From NCBI RefSeq assembly GCF_030272615.1, contig NC_081409.1:912639840-912703839 (forward strand): a stretch of DNA of 64,000 nt, written 5' to 3'. Both the position numbers and the translations under genes were made by a program. The stretch comes from Cryptomeria japonica. Taxonomy: Eukaryota; Streptophyta; Pinopsida; Cupressales; Cupressaceae. Shown piece after piece: positions 47,111 to 58,164 of the stretch (the stretch's first letter is position 1; each line of letters starts with the position of its first letter). Below the pieces are notes generated by a model. That model was not told the origin of the DNA. It saw nothing but the letters and a program-made list of their open reading frames with translations, and searched no databases.

Positions 47111-47823
47111 GGATGGTTAAATCCAATAAGAATGTACTGCACAAAATAGCATGCTTAAATCCAATAAGAATGTACTGCACAAAATAACATCTTCATATGC
47201 TATTCAGTACTAGTGTAGTTCTGATTGTCTTCACAAAAACCCTTCTTCAATCTTCAAATGATGTATGCATGTATAGCTCTACTTATTCTCGCATATACCT
47301 TCACACAATCCTTTTTCACATTCCACATCTGATCTTACAAATAAGATCTTGCATTTATACCATAACCTAGGACCAATTTTAGTAGGTCAGCTCTATAAGA
47401 TATTACAATAAAAATATTTTACAAACAATACAATATCCGATGCAATAACTGATTGAACATGTCAGCTTAATGCATTTACAACAATAATTAATTATCTCCA
47501 TAGCATGCCATGCTGATCTAGAAAAGATAAACCTGTCGGTGTAACCCTGGACCTATTTGCCAGTAACAGCTAATATGCAAATATTAATATACCAATAAAT
47601 AAAACTCCAGGACAAGATGTCCAAACGATGTCTTCAACATAACCATGTGTTTTTCATATCATTCCAAGTGCCGGTGATCATTATATCTCGCTGGTGTACC
47701 AAATACCAGTGACTGTGCATGAGTCGCTTGCCGTTGAATGTTGCTGATTCTCCAAAGTGCCATAGTTGATAAGTGTTTAGTAGGTGTTGACATCAATGAC
47801 AAAACCATACCAAAATACCAACA
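47111..47823 (-). repeat. Inverted partial copia LTR of composite C2
   Basis: Reverse complement of roughly 44472-45150. Near its inner end a 38-base tandem duplication is present: TTAAATCCAATAAGAATG...CAAAATA occurs twice (about 47117-47154 and 47155-47190). The junction with internal sequence lies at or next to GG 47111-47112, shared by both partners. Confidence 0.8.
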
Positions 47824-48741
47824 CATACATATGACAATGTGGTAAATGTGATCGTGGTTAAAGAGCAACAACATCAACAACCGGCTCATGTTATCACATG
47901 AAGCAAAGCCAAAGTGGTTTTGTCGGGTCCTACAACAAACACGTCATCCACTACCAAACAATACAATCTAGTGGATCAATTACAGAAAACACCCACACAA
48001 ATATCCATCTTAGAACTTTTAAATCTTTCACCTGCACACAAAGAAATTTTAGAAAGAGCATTAATCGATGCAATAGTATCCAAAGATATTGATATAGATC
48101 AATTCCAAACCATGGTGGGACACCTCACAACCCCTCACTGCTTATCATTTACTGAAGAAGATGACATGTCCTTTCAACATCCCCATAACACTCCTTTGCA
48201 TATTGAAGTCCTCATTCACAAAACGTGAGTTAAACATGTTCTAATAGATGGTGGAGCTAGCCTAAATATTTGTTCATTGAGTCTTGTTCATTCCTTAGGA
48301 TATTCAGAAGATGCAGTTGATCCCTAGAAAAAGATCACCATAAAAGCCTATGATGAAGAAGAACGTTCCTCCAAGGGAATTGTGATACTACCCATCAGAG
48401 TGGAACCTTTGCAAAAAGACACAACATGCCAAGTTCTAGACTTGGACTTATCATATAATGTACTCATGGGAAGACCATGGATACATGACTTGCAAGCTGT
48501 CCCATCAAGATATCATCAATGTGTCAAATTTCCCTACAATGGACAAGAAATCACAATCTCTACAGATTCAAATCCATTTCAATATTGCAACAATCTAAAA
48601 ATGGCTCAAGAAGTCATTGTTCCTCATAACAGGGAGGCATCATCTTCGAACACACAATCCAAGGAACAATCATTTTCCTCTATTTTATCAAGTATGGAAA
48701 AACAAATGCAGTTAAGAGATCGAGGGAATGGAGAATACTGA
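47824..48741 (+). pseudogene. Gypsy G3 gag end and aspartic protease
   Basis: Begins mid-gag directly after the inverted copia LTR: YDNVVNVIVVKEQQHQQPAH, VITxSKAKVVLSGP, then YNLVDQLQKTPTQISILELL and LSPAHKEILERALIDAIVSK. Protease VLIDGGASLNICSLSLVHSL follows with ITIKAYDEEERSSKG and YNVLMGRPWIHDLQAVPSRY. Homologous throughout to G2 39016-38527. In-frame stops include a TGA in VIT*SKA, a TGA before VKHVLIDGG and TAG after AVDP. The 5' part of gag, the leader and the rest of the 5' LTR are missing. Confidence 0.85.
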
Positions 48742-50106
48742 ATATCACAATTACCACTTTCTCCCAAATCCTATGGAAAACCATCAAACTCTAAACAACA
48801 ACCAATTGTGAAACATCTTCCAATATTTGATGGAGCATTTATTAGTGCTGGAACCTTATCAGAGGAAATAGAAGATAAAGATGTGCTACAGTGGCTAGAC
48901 AAAGATGAAGAAGTCCAAATAAACATTAACAATGCCAGAATACCCACTGAAAAGTATGGAAAAGGATTTAACATTCTTCAAAGGATGAGATACACTGGAA
49001 CATGCCCTATAGGAAAAAGAAAAGAAGGTATCTTAGAACCTATCCAACCTCATACTCAGTAGGCCACAGACAAAGCAGGCTTAGGGTATGGACAAGTTAC
49101 TCTACCAGAAGACACATTCACTAATCAACACCAAGAAGAACATGAAAATAGACAAGAACAACTTGCAATTGAAAGGGAAGAAGCATCTGCAAAGCAACAA
49201 GCACAAACAAACATGAAATGGCAAAAGAAGCAATCCTCAAATCAACAAGATAAACTAACCAATGATACCTCCCAAGAAGCATTAACTCTTAATCAAAACA
49301 AGCATGCACCTAGTACTAATCAAGGAGAGCTGATAGTAAAATTGACAGAACTCAATCTTAGTCTGGAAGAAGTTGAATATGAAAGAAGAAAAGATATAGC
49401 AAAACAAATAGAAGAAACACATCAAAAGCTATATGAACAAATTTGTAGATTGCAAGCTGCAAGTGAGACATATTATGATGAATGGGAATGAGATTACTAT
49501 CATTCCAAAAAATCAACTGAAGAAAATTGCTTTGAAGAAGATGTAAGAGTCGATGTAGTTCACATGTATGCAGGGCAAACTTTTGGAACTAGCTCACTTG
49601 AATTAGAATCACATTTGGTTGACTTGGACTTAATTGAGGATGAACAAGAACTTCTTTTGCGAGGTCATTCTGATGAGCGTACTATTCTAGACATTGACAT
49701 ACATATCGAAAACTTTGATAACTCAATCATGACCCTAAATACTCTTGAAACATCTCAACCCGATGACCCCTTACCTCTAATCCACCCCGAACTTATAGAT
49801 TGGGAAAATGAAGGACATACTGCCATTGATACCTTTCTGAATGACCATGCCATATCTGTATATCTTAATGCAATTGAACCTGCAACAACTTCCACCAAGA
49901 ATTTCAGAAACACATCTTCCAGTCAAGTGGGTGCCAAATCTCCTAGTCACAAAAAGGAAAATAAAGAAAACAATATTAGGTCTAATGCTGAAAACCATTT
50001 CTTGGCAACATTAGATCAGGAAAAAGTAAAAAGAAAGGATGCATCTAACACTGAAAACCTCCTTGAGGTGCCAGAAGATGGGAGATTTGACACTTTACCT
50101 GAGTAG
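48742..50106 (+). pseudogene. G3 protease-RT linker with G-patch-like motif
   Basis: PTEKYGKGFNILQRMRYTGT, CPIGKRKEGILEPIQPH (48946-49050) corresponds to the G-patch-like part of G2. A Gln/Lys-rich, probably helical region (49100-49490) comes next with LTELNLSLEEVEYERRKDIA. LIDWENEGHTAIDTFLNDHA and EDGRFDTLPE precede RT. G3 has several hundred bases here that are shorter or absent in G2. Confidence 0.7.
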
Positions 50107-51540
50107 TATCAAGAAAGGTCATCAATTTTGATTGAACGAACAGAGGCAGTTAACATGGGACAACAGAGCAACCAAAGATCCTACATCCAACAACTTCTCT
50201 GTCAGAAGAAGAAAGGAAATAATATATGAAATTATTTAAACGACAAATCAATTTTGCCTAGTCATATGTCGACATGCCAGGATTGGATCTAGATCTTATT
50301 ATGCATCACTTAAATGTCAATCCAGGAGTCAAACCACATATTGCTCTCCTGGTCAAAGAAGAACTAAAAAAATTACTGGATGTTGGATTCATTAGACCTA
50401 TAGCATATCCTCAATGGGTATCAAACATCGTTCCTATTTCAAAGCCAGACAAAAGTATCAGAGTATGCATAGACTTTAGAGATCTTAATAATGCATGTCC
50501 AAAGGATGACTCTCCTTTGCCTAACATTGACATCATTGTAGATTTAACAGCTGGACACTCCATGTTTTCTCTAATGGATGGTTTCTCCAAATGCAATTAG
50601 ATTAAAATAGCACCTGAAAATCAATAAAAGACATCTTTCACATGTCTATGGGGTACTTTCTGCTGGAACGTCATGCCTTTTGGACTAAAGAACACAGGTG
50701 CCACATATCAGAGAGCTATGACAATGATATTCCATGACATGATGCATACATTCATGAAAGACTATGTGGATGACATCTTGGCCAAATCATACAATAGAGA
50801 AGAACATATAGAGATACTGGAAAAGATCTTTGACCGATTTGAACAGTACAAGCTACGGCTAAATCCTAAGAAACGTGCCTTTGGTGTCACTTCAGGAAAG
50901 CTATTGGGATACATTGTTTCAGCTAGAGGTATCAAAGTAGATCTAGCTAAGGTCAAAGCAATCATGGAAATGGAATCTCCCAAGAATATAAGTCAATTCA
51001 GATCACTGTAATGAAGACTCCAGTCAATCAAAAAATTTGGTGCTCAACTAGCAGATAAATGTCAACCATTTACTCATCTATTACATAAAAATGTTCATTT
51101 CAAATGGGACCATAAATGTGAGGATGTCACCAATTCCAAAAAAGCCGTTATTGCTCTATGTATCGACCACTAAAGTATCATTAGGAGTTCTGCTCGCACA
51201 ATAGGATAATGAAGGAAAAGAATGGGCCATCTACTACATCAGCAAAATACTAGTGAGATACGAGCTCAACTATTCCCCAACAGAAAAATCATGCTTGGTG
51301 GTAGCATTTGCTTCTCAAAAATCAAGATACTATCTACTATCTCACTCCATCAAGTTGATAGCTAAAATCGATCCATTGAAGTATTTGCTCAGCAAGGCAA
51401 CATTGACAGGATGACTAGAAAAATGGATCATGATTCTAAGTGAGTTTGATATTGAGTATGTAGACAGAAAAGCTATCAAGAGACAAGTCATTGCAAACCA
51501 ACTATCTGAGGCACCGCTTCAAGATTATCATTCTTTGTGA
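50107..51540 (+). pseudogene. G3 reverse transcriptase and first RNase H
   Basis: MPGLDLDLIMHHLNVNPGVK (50274), LDVGFIRPIAYPQWVSNIVP, KSIRVCIDFRDLNNACPKDD, SPLPNIDIIVDLTAGHSMFS, then MPFGLKNTGATYQRAMTMIF, catalytic YVDDIL (about 50764), RLNPKKRAFGVTSGKLLGYI. RNase H 1 is a remnant (51120-51540: STKVSLGVLLAQ-like, WAIYYISKIL, NYSPTEKSCLVVAFASQKSR). About ten residues (VKQKLRKMHPQ in G2) are missing between GVKP and HIALLV. Stops at 50598, 50625 and 51009. Confidence 0.85.
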
Positions 51541-51975
51541 ATTGAATTTCCCGATGTTGATATCCTAACAGTCACCACAAAAATATGGCAATTATACTTT
51601 GATGGTTCATATGCACAACATGGATTAGGAGTAGGTATTCTATTCATCACACCACAAGGTCATACGATTCTGAAAACATACAAGTTAAGCTTCCCATGCA
51701 CCAACAATACAACATAATATGAAGCTTTGGTTACAGATATCAAAATGGTTGTAGAATGGAACATTACACAACTTCAAGTCTTTGGAGACTCTCAGCTCGT
51801 CATCAATCAAATTAATGATGATTACCAAACAAAGGATGATAAATTAATGCCTTACAAAAAGATGGTAGATGATTTCAAGAAGTATTTTGTAGAAATAAAT
51901 TTTGAGGAAATTCCAAGGAATGACAACAAAGCAGCAGATGTCATGGCAACACTTGCTTCTCTACTTCAAACATAG
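51541..51975 (+). pseudogene. G3 second RNase H (aRNH)
   Basis: WQLYFDGSYAQHGLGVGILF, YEALVTDIKMVVEWNITQLQ, VFGDSQLVINQINDDYQTKD, NFEEIPRNDNKAADVMATLA. Equivalent to G2 35154-35708. A TAA (51714) breaks it just before the YEAL motif. Confidence 0.85.
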
Positions 51976-53336
51976 GAAAATCAAGAGCGTTATGAATTCC
52001 TAGTGGAAGAGTTGTTTTACCCCGCTCATAATTGTCCTGATTCCCAAACTATCTATCACCTTGTTGGGAATGATTCCTCCCGCTATGGCCAAACTTACAC
52101 CTACCTGAAAGATAACACCCTACCTCCTGATTTATCATAGAACCAAAAGAGGAACTTTATTCGCCAATCCTCCCATTTTACTCTTGTCACGGATACCCTA
52201 TTTAAACAAGGTCTAGACGGTACTCTTTTAAGATGTCTTGAGAAAGAAGAATCCGAGAAGGCCTTAAATGAAGTCCATAATGACATTTGTGGCACTCATT
52301 CAAGTGGTCTTACCCTTTCAAAAGAACTCATACACTTGGGCTATTATTGGCTAACTATGGAACGAGATTATTTTTAGATAGCTAGAACATGCAAACAATG
52401 TCAGATACATGGGAATTTGATTCATACACCGGCACAAGAACTTCATGCTTTGGCAACATCTTGGCCTTTCTACTAATGGGGTCTTGATCTAGTAGGAAAG
52501 AGAAATCCTTCTTCATCTAATGGTCACAAATTCATCCTTGTAGCTACAAAAATTTTCACAAAATGGATTAAAGAAGTACCTCTCAAAAATATCACAGGGA
52601 AACAAATTGTTGCATTTATCTTGAACTACATCATCTATCGCTACAGAATACCCATGACCATTATCACTGATAATGGGCGACCATTCAAGAATCAAGATGT
52701 ACAAGAGCTATGTGAGAAATTCAAGATCCAACATAGATTTTCCACACCCTACTATCCACAAGGGAATGAGAAAGCAAAAGCATCAAACAAAACTATTCTT
52801 AAAATCCTCAAAAAGATAGTGAATGATGCTGGAAGAGATTGGCATATTCAAATAAACCTTGCTCTATGGGCCTACTATACCAGTATTCTTACGCCAATAG
52901 GTGCCACACCTTTCTCTCTTGTTTATGGATAAGAAGCAATACTGTGAATAGAAGTAGAGATACCTTCTCTACGAGTATCATTAAAAGGTTCTATCCCAGA
53001 TGAAGAACAACGAGTATCTAGACTGCAGGAGTTAGAATTGATCCATGAACAAAGACAAAATTCCTTTGATCATTTAAAGGTATATCAACAAAAAATGTGT
53101 CGAAGTTATAATCACAAGGTCAAACCATGAATCTTTCAAGTTGGAGAACTAGTACTAAAGGAAAATCCATGAAACCAATTAGATAAAGAAAAGAAAGAAA
53201 AATTTGAACCAAACTGGTTAGGTCTGTTTGTAGTCACAACAATATTTGGGTCAGGGGCATATCAACTATCAACACAAGACGGGGATCAGCTCAAGGAACC
53301 CATCAATAGCATGCATCTGAAGAAGTTTTATGTCTA
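51976..53336 (+). pseudogene. G3 integrase, near full length
   Basis: Zinc domain at 52240-52410 (EVHNDICGTHSSGLTLSKEL, IARTCKQCQIHGNLI with both Cys). The catalytic core has GLDLVGKRNPSSSNGHKF (about 52480), KWIKEVPLKNITGKQIVAFI, TIITDNGRPFKNQDVQELCE and FSTPYYPQGNEKAKASNKTI with the catalytic Glu. The C-terminal part ends GAYQLSTQDGDQLKEPINSM, HLKKFYV. Stops: TAG 52377, TAA 52476, TAA 52930, TGA 53128, 53170. It retains the C-terminal domain lost from G2. Confidence 0.85.
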
Positions 53337-53460
53337 AAAAATCCAAAAATAGTGAAAAAGCAGAAAAATTCAAAAATAGTTAAAAAGCAGAAAATCCAAA
53401 AACAGTGAAAAAGCAGAAAATACAAAAACAGTGAAAAAATAAAAAAAAAATCAAATATGA
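53337..53460 (+). repeat. A-rich tandem repeat after G3 pol
   Basis: Five copies of a 24-base unit, AAAAATCCAAAAATAGTGAA followed by AAGCAG with variants, start right at the pol stop. A GTGAAAACCTAGCAAACA segment follows (53484), also found in the G2 tail. Confidence 0.85.
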
Positions 53461-54114
53461 GAAAAAGTGCAATAAAAACAGATCGTGAAAACCTAGCAAA
53501 CAAGCACTATCTGTTAGCTAACTCTTCCATCTATTGGTTCATGCATTCTTCCACTTGCATTCTTTTCCTTCAGCGTTGTTCATATCCATCATAAATCCTT
53601 TGTACATATGTAGGCATCCCAAGTGATTTCTCGTCATGGTTTGGATCATTGACTATATCATAATTATTGATATGTGGTGATTGATCAACAAAGTACTATA
53701 CACTCAGCACGTATCCTCGTCGGGGTCTTGGGCCAGGCTGGGCCTCGGGAAAGTGGGCGAAGCCCGCTGCGGGGGTTCGGGTGCGGCAGCCCCTGAGAAT
53801 TTTTTTTTTGCCATTTTTTGTTGATGAAAACCAACATTGTAATAAAACCCTAAAAAGGACAACTTTGTTTGTTGCCCTAAAAACACATGTTATAAGCGGC
53901 TGGGATGCTTAAGGAATTGTAAGGTTGATATACTATTTTTGCTGGATAATAAGAAAGATTGGACGACTATGTATGGTGGACGTAACCCATTCTGGATGAA
54001 CCACATTAAATCTCTGTGTTATCTGTGTCCTGTTTTATTTCTTTATCTTTTGTATTTAAATCTGCATATAATTGTTAGTTCATATTTGCTTCGGATCTGC
54101 TAGAAACCCTAACA
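53461..54114 (+). repeat. G3 tail and 5' LTR of copia C3 (left boundary unresolved)
   Basis: The LTR ends GAAACCCTAACA at 54114, one step before the primer site. Its start lies somewhere between about 53520 and 53800; I could not fix a TG end or a TSD because the other LTR is outside the window. A GC-rich patch at 53720-53790 (GGGCCAGGCTGGGCC, GGGCGAAGCCCGC) contrasts with the AT-rich surroundings and can fold on itself. Confidence 0.5.
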
Positions 54115-54116
54115 AT

Positions 54117-54128
54117 TGGTATTAGAGC
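54117..54128 (+). promoter_or_regulatory. Primer binding site of C3 (tRNA-Met, one mismatch)
   Basis: TGGTATTAGAGC differs by one C-to-T change from TGGTATCAGAGC, the usual initiator tRNA-Met complement. Confidence 0.88.
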
Positions 54129-54169
54129 GAGGTTTTCTATAAATTGGCAGGACTTTTAGATTTGAGTGG

Positions 54170-55050
54170 GAGCAACAGAGGATTCCAAATTCAAGGTTGA
54201 AAAGTTTAACGGCCAGAATTATTAGTTATGGAAAATGCAAATGGAGGATTACCTGTTTCAAAAGGATTTGTGGTGGTTGTTGGAAGGAAAGGCAAAGAAA
54301 GCAACCTCAATGTTAGATGAAGAGTGGGACATTTTAGATAGAAAGGCACTGGGATCCATTTGATTGTTCCTTGCACTGTTTGTAGCATTCAATATAACAG
54401 AAGCAAAAATGATTGTAGATTTGATGGCGACATTGGCTAAGTTGTATGAGAAACCCTCGGCTTTGAATAAGGTATTTCTTATGAAGCATTTGTTTACTTT
54501 GAAAATGAGTGAGGGAGGATCTGTAGTGGAGCACTTAAATGAATTTAATACAATTACTAGTCAATTGTCTTCGGTAAAAATTACCTTTACAGAAGAGGTT
54601 AGGGCTCTCTTGATTTTATGTTCTTTGCCAGAAAGCTGGAATAGCTTGGTTATGGCTGTAAGTAACTCTATCTCTGGTAAAAATACTTTGATATTTGATG
54701 ATATTGTTGGTGTTATCCTAAGTGAGGAAATGCGAAGGAAAAGCACAGGTGAGACTCCAACATCATCAAGTAGTGTTTTGAATGTGGAGAATAGAGGAAG
54801 ATCAAATGAAAGAGGAAAAGGCCCTTGGAATGAGAAGTCACGAGGGAAGTCAAAGAAAGGATGCTCTCAATCTAGAGGAAAGAAAGATTGCTGGTACTAT
54901 GGAAAGCCTGGTCATCTAAAGAAAGACTGTTGGTCTCGGAAAAACAAAGAAGGAGATAGAAATAAAAAGGACAGTAAGGAAGCTAATATTGCAAGTAATA
55001 CTTTACAAGATGCTTTAATCTTATGTTTGGATAATGTTAATGATTCCTAG
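54170..55050 (+). pseudogene. C3 gag (TNT1-like copia)
   Basis: The gag N-terminus (FNGQNYxLWKMQMEDYLFQK, from about 54200) runs to a TGA at 54361. It is then open from 54364 to 55050: MKHLFTLKMSEGGSVVEHLN, EFNTITSQLSSVKITFTEEV, LLILCSLPESWNSLVMAVSN, a basic Ser/Arg/Lys region, and a CCHC knuckle CWYYGKPGHLKKDC in which the second Cys is Tyr. These motifs match gag of the tobacco TNT1 family. Gag packages element RNA. Confidence 0.85.
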
Positions 55051-56301
55051 GTAATAGATTCTAGGGCTTCATTTCATGCTACACCCCATAGAAAATATTT
55101 TCTAGATTATGTTCAAGGTGATTTTGGACAGGTATATTTGGGTGATGATGAGCCTTGTCAAATTGTTGGAAAAGGAAAGATAAAGATCAAGTTGCAGAAT
55201 GGAAATGACTGGTTTCTACAGGAGGTAAGACATGTTCCTAATTTAAGAAGAAATTTAATTTCTCCAGGGCAACTAGGTAGTGAAGGTTGCATAGTTACTT
55301 TCTCAAACAATATCTGGAAGGTCAGTAAAGGATCATTAGTAGTAGCTAAAGGTGTGAAGGTAGGCACATTATATCTGTGTGCTGGTAACACTTACTCTAC
55401 CCTAGCCGCTACAAATAAAGTTACTGCAGGAACAATAACAATAGATGTTGCAAGAACAGATTTGGTAATGTGGCACCATAGGCTTGGGCACATGAGTGAG
55501 AAAGGGATGAAAATACTTCACTCAAAAAATCTATTGCCAGGACTAAATAATATTGATTTAGAGTTCTGTGAAAACTGTGTTTATGGTAAACAGAAAAGAG
55601 TCAGATTTCTCAAGGTTGGGAAAGAGAAGAAGAGTGATAAGTTAGACCTTGTGCATTCAGATGTATGGAGACCGACTTAGGTATCATCTCTTGGTGGCTC
55701 TTGTTATTATGTTATTTTTATTGATGACTCAACCAGAAAAACATGGGTATATTTCATAAAACAAAAATCAAATGTTTTTGAAACTTTTAAGAAATGGAAA
55801 GCTTTGGCTGAGAATGAGACAGGAAAAAAGTTGAAGTGTCTCAAATCGGCTAATGGAGCTGAGTATTGCAGCAAAGCATTTGAAAATTACTGCTCCTTAA
55901 ATGGGATTCAAAAGTAGAAGACAGTTCCAGGAACTCCACAGGAAAATGGTGTGTCAGAGAGAATGAATAGGACTATCATGGAACCCGCGAGGAACATGAG
56001 ATTGCATGCTGGATTGCCCTTACATTTTTGGGCAGATGTTGTACATACTATTGTCTATTTGATAAATAGAGGACCTTCAACCCCTTTGGATGGTGGTATT
56101 CCAGAGGAGGCATGGACTGGTAAAAAGGTAAATTTTTTTTTTTTGAAAACCTTTGGTTGCGAAGCTTTTGTCCATATTGATAAAGAAAACAAAACCAAGC
56201 TTGATGATAAATCTTAGAAATGTACCTTCATTGGATATGAGATAGATGAATATGGCTATTGGTTATGGGATTTTGAAAATAAGAAAATAATTAGAAGTAG
56301 A
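55051..56301 (+). pseudogene. C3 protease, pre-integrase and integrase, part 1 of pol
   Basis: Protease: VIDSRASFHATPHRKYF, with DSG changed to DSR and a stop (TAG, expected Trp) just before. Then VRHVPNLRRNLISPGQL, and the HHCC domain MWHHRLGHMSEKGMKILHSK...FCENCVYGKQK, intact. Integrase core: DLVHSDVWRP (first Asp), FIDDSTRKTWVYF, CLKSANGAEY (the usual second Asp is Ala), TPQENGVSERMNRT (Glu present), LKTFGCEAFVHI. Stops at 55678, 55918 and 56216. Coding ends at NKKIIRSR, where C4 is inserted, and resumes at 63394. Confidence 0.88.
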
Positions 56302-57809
56302 TGTTAGTTCTGATGTCGATTGTTAATAAGATGAAAAGAGGGGGGGGGTGAATAATACAAATTTAATCTTCAATATATTCAACAGATTCAACCTTGGTAG
56401 CTTTAACAAATATATGTAACCAAAACTGTAAAACATGCAAGCTTAAGAACACATAATCATAACAACACTCATAACACCAGATTTAACGTGGAAACCCAAT
56501 TAGGGAAAAACCACTATAGGATTTTGGACCCACTAAGAAATATACTCTTCTAGAGTATGCTCGGTTAAAAGCAAATCCTATTAAACATTACAAACACATT
56601 GCTAGATGTGACCCGATTAAGGGATTTCCCTCAGACCTATTAGGATCTTCACCTTGTTAGAGGTGAGCTTGTTAAAGGGTTTCGAACACTCAATCAGAAT
56701 GTCACCTTTCTAGAGGATTTACAAATAAGACTGTTAAGTCTACTCGGTTAAGAGATTTTCTGTCACTTACAAATAAATAACAATAATGAGTATGTTTGCA
56801 ACTTTGCATCTAAAATGCTAAAGAAAATTCTTATTTGCTTAATACAATCTAGTCATAGGACTTATCTTGTCCCTCTGCTGGGCTCCTTACTCTGTTATTC
56901 AAATAGGTCTTCAAGCTTTTGTGCTCGGTAATCACTATGTAGCATCCCTATGCTTACACTTGCTCGCATGCATTGTTTATCAACAGTTCCTTATTTATAA
57001 ACAATTTGCTAACCGTTTAATCTCTTTGATCACATTTCCCATGATCAATCATAGCCATCAGATCTTCAATCTTGACCAGGTTCAATGTATCCTTTGATCA
57101 AAAAATGTTTTACCTCACCTTGGAATTTTCATAAATTTCTTGGAACTTGTGCTAGGGTATTGCGGTTCAATCTGAGCCATAGATCTTCCTGCCGATCTTC
57201 CATTGCCATAGATCCTTAACAAACTTCATACATGTTGTATCAATCATTTAATCATAACTAGATCATCAGCTTCCATCATTAAATAACGCATGCATTCATC
57301 CAATGCATTATGTTATTACTCAGTTGCAACTCAGTAAATACTAAACTTCACTCGGTAGACATTCCGTCTTCATTAACCGATAGTGATAACCTTAGGGTTT
57401 ACCGACTAAGTTCCTTAGGGTTTACCGACTAGGTTCCTTGCTCGGTAACATAGTATAGTATTAACCTTACAAACAATAGCATATGTAGGATATCAAAACA
57501 ATCTAAACAACATGATCTCATCATTGTCTAACTCGGTAATAGCTGCCCATTGAATAACTTATTCCTCCCCTTATTCATCACATTCTTTCTGTGTCTTTTA
57601 CTGACATCTTAATTCTCTTCAAAACATACTTCTTAAGATAAGGCAACATCATACTAAAACAGAAAATTAATTTCTTAACATCAATGACAAAATAATATTG
57701 TGAAGACAGTAAACATCCTTAATCAGTTATATCCATAATTAACAAACAACATTCTTAATATCCTAATTGAAATGACAACAATCTCTTATTGTCTGTTATA
57801 ATGCCAACA
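56302..57809 (-). repeat. 3' LTR of copia C4 (1,508 bp)
   Basis: On the minus strand begins TGTTGGCATTATAACAGAC and ends CATCAGAACTAACA. Contains a 23-base tandem duplication (57392-57414, 57415-57437; TTAGGGTTTACCGACTA core) present once in the other LTR, and a G-run near 56341. Confidence 0.93.
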
Positions 57810-57810
57810 A

Positions 57811-57821
57811 TCTCCCCCTTT
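57811..57821 (-). promoter_or_regulatory. Polypurine tract of C4
   Basis: Minus strand AAAGGGGGAGA, two bases before the 3' LTR, preceded by CATCAATGCC. Identical to the C1 tract. Confidence 0.88.
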
Positions 57822-58164
57822 GGCATTGATGGCAAAACCAATTGATTTGACCTAAAAGATTTGAATTCAGATTGTTGTGATTGTGATTGCTCAGATTGCT
57901 GAAACTCTCTCCCCCTGTCATTAGTCTTCTCCTCCATTCATTAGTCTTCTCCCCCTTTGACAACAATGCCAAAAGAAAACTAATACATAATTTCTTCTTG
58001 TGTGAAGTAATTTCTTTGCTGTTCGTTATCAACTTAGTCTCAGTTAGAACATTTTATCTTCAATTCTTGTTCCCTGTTTTTGTTTCCTACACACCTTTAG
58101 AAAACATCCTAAAGTGTGTAAATCAACATCAACTCCTAAAAGGTATTCTTTAGAGTCATCGAAT

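Larger units (their letters stand above)
44472..47823. mobile_element. Copia composite C2: + LTR and gag joined to inverted LTR piece
   Basis: A full LTR (44472-45529, +), tRNA-Met primer site, gag, protease and pre-integrase run to 47110. From 47111 to 47823 the sequence is the reverse complement of the first ~680 bases of the same LTR. The outer end TACCAACA (47816-47823) is the reverse complement of an intact LTR start, TGTTGGTA. Flanks GTCCC (left) and TACAT (right) do not match, so this is not one simple insertion. The right flank is G3 gag. Two copia copies in opposite orientation fused by deletion would explain it. Confidence 0.75.

Noticed and set aside
47824-47913. Possible TSD for the C2 composite (ATGACAAGTGT against ATGACAATGTG)
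   Set aside because: Imperfect and too long for copia, and the flanks belong to different parts of a gypsy element.
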